From positions 1 to 9,768 of the forward strand of contig JAJYOQ010000125.1 of assembly GCA_021796135.1 (NCBI GenBank): DNA of 9,768 nucleotides. The letters are read 5' to 3'. A program made the position numbers and the translations under genes. Below, one piece after another: positions 7,420-9,768 of this stretch (its first letter is position 1; every line of letters starts with the position of its first letter). Origin of the DNA: Bacteroidota bacterium (lineage in GTDB: Bacteria; Bacteroidota; Ignavibacteria; Ignavibacteriales; Ignavibacteriaceae). Under the pieces are notes generated by a model. The model saw only the letters and a list, made by a program, of their open reading frames with translations. It was not told the origin of the DNA and did no database searches.

Positions 7420-7743
7420 TTAACTGAAATCTTTTTCAAGAACATTTTGCAGAGCGGTCTGATATAAATCTTTTTCGTTATCGTTTTTAGGGGTCCAGGA
7501 GAGTCGTTCTTTGAGGTTTAATTCTGCTTTGCTTACTGAAATTTCATCATATTTAACTTCAGATTCAACTTCTGATTCCCCTTTAACTGAAATAGTCTCA
7601 ACGCCCCATATTTTTAATAATTTAATATGCTTTTCATCTATAATAGTACCGGCAGAAAGCAATACCTGACCAAATTTATTTTTTATCGGATCGGATAATT
7701 CTAACCCCTCACTGAAATCTTTAATATTAACTAGTTTCGACAT
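7420..7743 (-). CDS. Small signalling-associated protein, HD-GYP N-terminal-like domain
   Basis: A 107-residue soluble protein of unknown function. The first 55 or so residues form a compact domain with the pattern EGLELSDPIKNKFGQVLLSA, GTIIDEKHIKLLKIWGVETISV. It resembles the short domain that often precedes HD-GYP or HDOD domains, with a beta-rich GQVLL-x-AGT turn followed by a helix and strand. The remaining half is acidic and charged (a GESEVESEVKYDE segment, then a Lys/Glu-rich tail) and looks like a linker or helical extension. No catalytic motif or membrane segment is seen. It lies 8 bases upstream of the HDOD gene, so it probably supplies in trans the domain that is fused in other proteins. 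Its start ATG is preceded by a G-rich run rather than a standard Shine-Dalgarno. Gene reality is sure; the domain comparison is from memory. Confidence 0.8.
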   Translation of the reverse strand: MSKLVNIKDFSEGLELSDPIKNKFGQVLLSAGTIIDEKHIKLLKIWGVETISVKGESEVESEVKYDEISVSKAELNLKERLSWTPKNDNEKDLYQTALQNVLEKDFS

Positions 7744-7765
7744 CTTTAACCCCCAAATTCGGGAA

Positions 7766-7771
7766 ATTATA
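7766..7771 (-). promoter_or_regulatory. Possible -10 element for the small protein/HDOD/kinase operon
   Basis: TATAAT on the minus strand, about 22 bases before the ATG at 7743, in the only sizeable gap upstream of the three closely packed genes. No good -35 lies at normal spacing (TTATAA at 17 bases is poor; TTGAAA is only 10 bases away). The surrounding sequence is almost pure A and T, so a chance match is quite possible. Confidence 0.3.
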
Positions 7772-7831
7772 CAAAAAACTTTTTCAATTTATAATCGAAA
7801 ATTTATTTTAAAATTAAAATAAAAATTAATT

Positions 7832-7866
7832 TAATATTGTTCAATATATAAAAAAATGCAATATTA
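7832..7866 (-). repeat. AT-rich inverted repeat spanning the stop codon of the upstream kinase
   Basis: Perfect 8-base arms TAATATTG (plus 7832-7839) and CAATATTA (7859-7866) are separated by 19 bases that include a run of As, which is a T-run in the transcript. The left arm also pairs with an adjacent copy, ATATTG-tt-CAATAT at 7834-7847, so two alternative hairpins are possible. It could slow transcription at the end of the kinase gene, but the stem is nearly all A-T and the T-run is in the loop, so it is a poor intrinsic terminator. Confidence 0.3.
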
Positions 7867-9768
7867 CAATGTGTCAAGGGCTTGACTAAGAATTTTAATA
7901 ATTTCATCCTTCGTAAAGGGTTTTGATAAATAATGTGAGCAGCCTGCAGCTAAAAATTTTTCTTTATCTCCCTTCATTGCATAAGCCGTCACGGCTATTA
8001 AGGGAATTTTTGTGTAATCCTTTAATTTTCTAATTTCACTTGCGACATCTAAACCATTTTTCCCGACCCCAAGATTTATATCCATTAAAATTGCAGCATA
8101 CTTATTTTGCTTAGCCATTTGAATAGCTGTTTCGGCATTATCGCATGTGCTTACTTTATAAAGGTTTCTTAAAAATAATTTAGTTACATCCGTAGATACA
8201 GGATCGTCTTCAACCAGCAATATTTCCGTGATTAAATTATTATTTTGGAAATTATGATTAATATTAGTCTTAATTTCTAAACTCATTGGTTTCGGACTTT
8301 CAATTGATTTATTCGCTTCAATTGAATAATTGACAGGAAGTTTAATCTGGAATGTTGTGCCTTTGCCTAATTGACTTTCTACCGAAATTTTTCCGCCTAA
8401 TGCTTCAGTCAACCTTTTGCTGATAGTCAATCCAAGTCCGGTGCCTTCAAATGATCTTGAGTACCCTTCACTTGCCTGCCGGAACTCCTGGAAAATAATT
8501 TTCTGATTCTCTTCTGAAATTCCGATACCTGTATCTATTACCTGAATGGTAATCCAACGGTTATTACCTTCGCCGGTTTGATAAAGCTTTACGGTTATAC
8601 CGCCGCTTTCCGTATATTTAATAGCATTGCTGATAAGATTGTTTAATATTTCATAAAGCAATTGTTTATCTGAATTGAGAGTGAGCGGTTCGGAAGAATT
8701 TTCAATTTTTAGATACATCCCTTTTTTATCGGCAGTAATTTTCCAAAGATTTATAACTTCGTTAATTATTTCTATAATATTAAAACTTTCTAATTTGATC
8801 TCGAATTTGCCCGAATCAATCTTAGAAATTTGAAGAATGAGATTAAGCGTATTAAGTAATCTATTGCCGCTGATATTAATAGTTTCAGCCATATGATAAA
8901 GGTTACTGCCTTCAAGTTCCCCTTTAAGCAGATCGGAAAATCCCAGTATGCCTATTAGCGGAGTGCGCAATTCATGACTCATATTAGAGAAGAAACTTGA
9001 TTTGGCGCGATTCATTTCTTCGGCTTTTTCTTTTGCTTCAACCAGCTCCGATATCATTTTCTTCTGTTCGGTAATATTCTCTTTAATTCCGATAAAATTT
9101 GTAATCTCGCCTTTATCATTCATTATCGGAGAAATTGAACCGGACTCCCAATAAAGTTCACCGTTTTTCTTTTTATTATGTAGTTCACCGTACCATACCT
9201 TGCCGGAAAGAACTGTATCCCAGAGTTCTTTATATTCCTCTTTAGATTTTTCGCCTGAACTAAATATCCTTGGATTCTGACCAATAACTTCTTCAAGCTT
9301 GTAACCGGTAATGCTCAGTACTTTGGAGTTAGCATATTTTATATTGCCTTTTGTATCCGTAATTAATATTGAAGTCGGACTTTGTTCTATTCCTCGGTAT
9401 AGCCTTCTAATCTCTTCTTCGCCAAGCTTACGCAAAGTAATATCGAAAGCTGTTCCGATAGCAGCAAGTTCACCCTTCCATTCAATCGACCCGGCAGTGA
9501 AATCTATCCAAATGTCATCCCCGTCTTTATTAATAATTTTAAATTCATATCGATTAAGAACTTGAATCCCGTGCTGACGGTCAGTCCCCCTCTGTTTAAC
9601 AATTTCTTGAAAATCCGGATGAACAATTTCCCAGAATTTTAGTTTTTTCAATTCATTCTCTGAGTATCCGGTCAATTTTTCAGCCGCTTTATTGGCATAA
9701 ACAAAATATTCATCTTTATAAATAATAATCGCTGAAGAGGTACTTTCCGCCAAACTGCTGAAACGCTT
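7864..9768 (-). CDS. Hybrid sensor histidine kinase (PAS, PAS, HisKA, HATPase, receiver), N-terminus off window
   Basis: The frame is open through the right window edge (KRFSSLAESTSSAIIIYK at the edge), so the gene is 5'-partial; a TTG at 9751-9753 lies inside the first PAS and is not the start. Of 634 visible residues, PAS A covers about 2-118 and PAS B about 121-238. A short coiled coil follows, then DHp with NMSHELRTPL (phospho-acceptor His265), then the ATPase with N-box NNLISNAIKY (376-385), DTGIGI (412-417) and GTGLGL (442-447). A 30-residue linker leads to a receiver with Glu520 and Asp521/522, phospho-acceptor Asp563, Thr594 and Lys616. The receiver has the unusual INLGVGKNG loop after Asp563. 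PAS B, the kinase core and the receiver closely resemble those of the second kinase in the window, pointing to gene duplication. No membrane segment is visible, but the missing N-terminus could hold one. Confidence 0.95.
   Translation of the reverse strand, partial: KRFSSLAESTSSAIIIYKDEYFVYANKAAEKLTGYSENELKKLKFWEIVHPDFQEIVKQRGTDRQHGIQVLNRYEFKIINKDGDDIWIDFTAGSIEWKGELAAIGTAFDITLRKLGEEEIRRLYRGIEQSPTSILITDTKGNIKYANSKVLSITGYKLEEVIGQNPRIFSSGEKSKEEYKELWDTVLSGKVWYGELHNKKKNGELYWESGSISPIMNDKGEITNFIGIKENITEQKKMISELVEAKEKAEEMNRAKSSFFSNMSHELRTPLIGILGFSDLLKGELEGSNLYHMAETINISGNRLLNTLNLILQISKIDSGKFEIKLESFNIIEIINEVINLWKITADKKGMYLKIENSSEPLTLNSDKQLLYEILNNLISNAIKYTESGGITVKLYQTGEGNNRWITIQVIDTGIGISEENQKIIFQEFRQASEGYSRSFEGTGLGLTISKRLTEALGGKISVESQLGKGTTFQIKLPVNYSIEANKSIESPKPMSLEIKTNINHNFQNNNLITEILLVEDDPVSTDVTKLFLRNLYKVSTCDNAETAIQMAKQNKYAAILMDINLGVGKNGLDVASEIRKLKDYTKIPLIAVTAYAMKGDKEKFLAAGCSHYLSKPFTKDEIIKILSQALDTL

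Noticed and set aside
6500..7750. HDOD protein as a c-di-GMP phosphodiesterase
   Set aside because: It lacks the GYP signature and a full HD metal-binding set; a signalling HDOD role is the safer call.
9751..9753. TTG as the real start of the first hybrid kinase
   Set aside because: The frame continues upstream to the window edge with residues (RFSSLAEST) typical of the beginning of a PAS domain, so the gene is truncated by the window.

Overview
The window is AT-rich bacterial chromosome (roughly 35-40% GC by eye). It carries seven genes, six on the minus strand and one small cupin on the plus strand. No RNA genes, CRISPR arrays, transposases or phage genes were seen. The combination of PdxJ (DXP-dependent vitamin B6 route), a TIGR02757/DUF2400 protein, a prokaryotic OPT transporter and PAS-rich hybrid kinases fits the Bacteroidota/Chlorobiota group, perhaps an Ignavibacteria-like lineage. 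That assignment is an inference from gene content and composition, not from a marker gene.

Right part, read right to left (9768 to 4013): a signalling cassette. A PAS-PAS hybrid histidine kinase enters from the window edge with its N-terminus missing. After a 120-bp AT-rich gap come a 107-residue small-domain protein, an HDOD/HD-type regulator and a second hybrid kinase (GAF-like, PAS, PAS, kinase, receiver), with gaps of only 8 and 18 bp. The two kinases are related paralogs, each ending in its own receiver. No DNA-binding output protein is visible, so signalling probably ends in protein-protein or phosphorelay output outside the window.

Middle (3350 to 3998): a small cupin gene on the plus strand runs head-to-tail into the second kinase, with only 14 bp between the two stop codons. 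It is divergent from pdxJ. The 280-bp divergent gap holds a nested inverted repeat that looks like an interspersed repeat element rather than a promoter part.

Left part, right to left (3349 to 1): pdxJ (intact active site), a TIGR02757/DUF2400 gene with no ATG start, and an OPT-family peptide transporter that runs off the left edge. The transporter reading frame is perfect except for one in-frame TAG at codon 225. The TIGR02757 frame is also directly continuous with pdxJ across the pdxJ TAG stop. These two amber sites are the most distinctive features of the window. TAG also ends the second kinase, where the frame closes soon afterwards, so a wholesale code change is unlikely.
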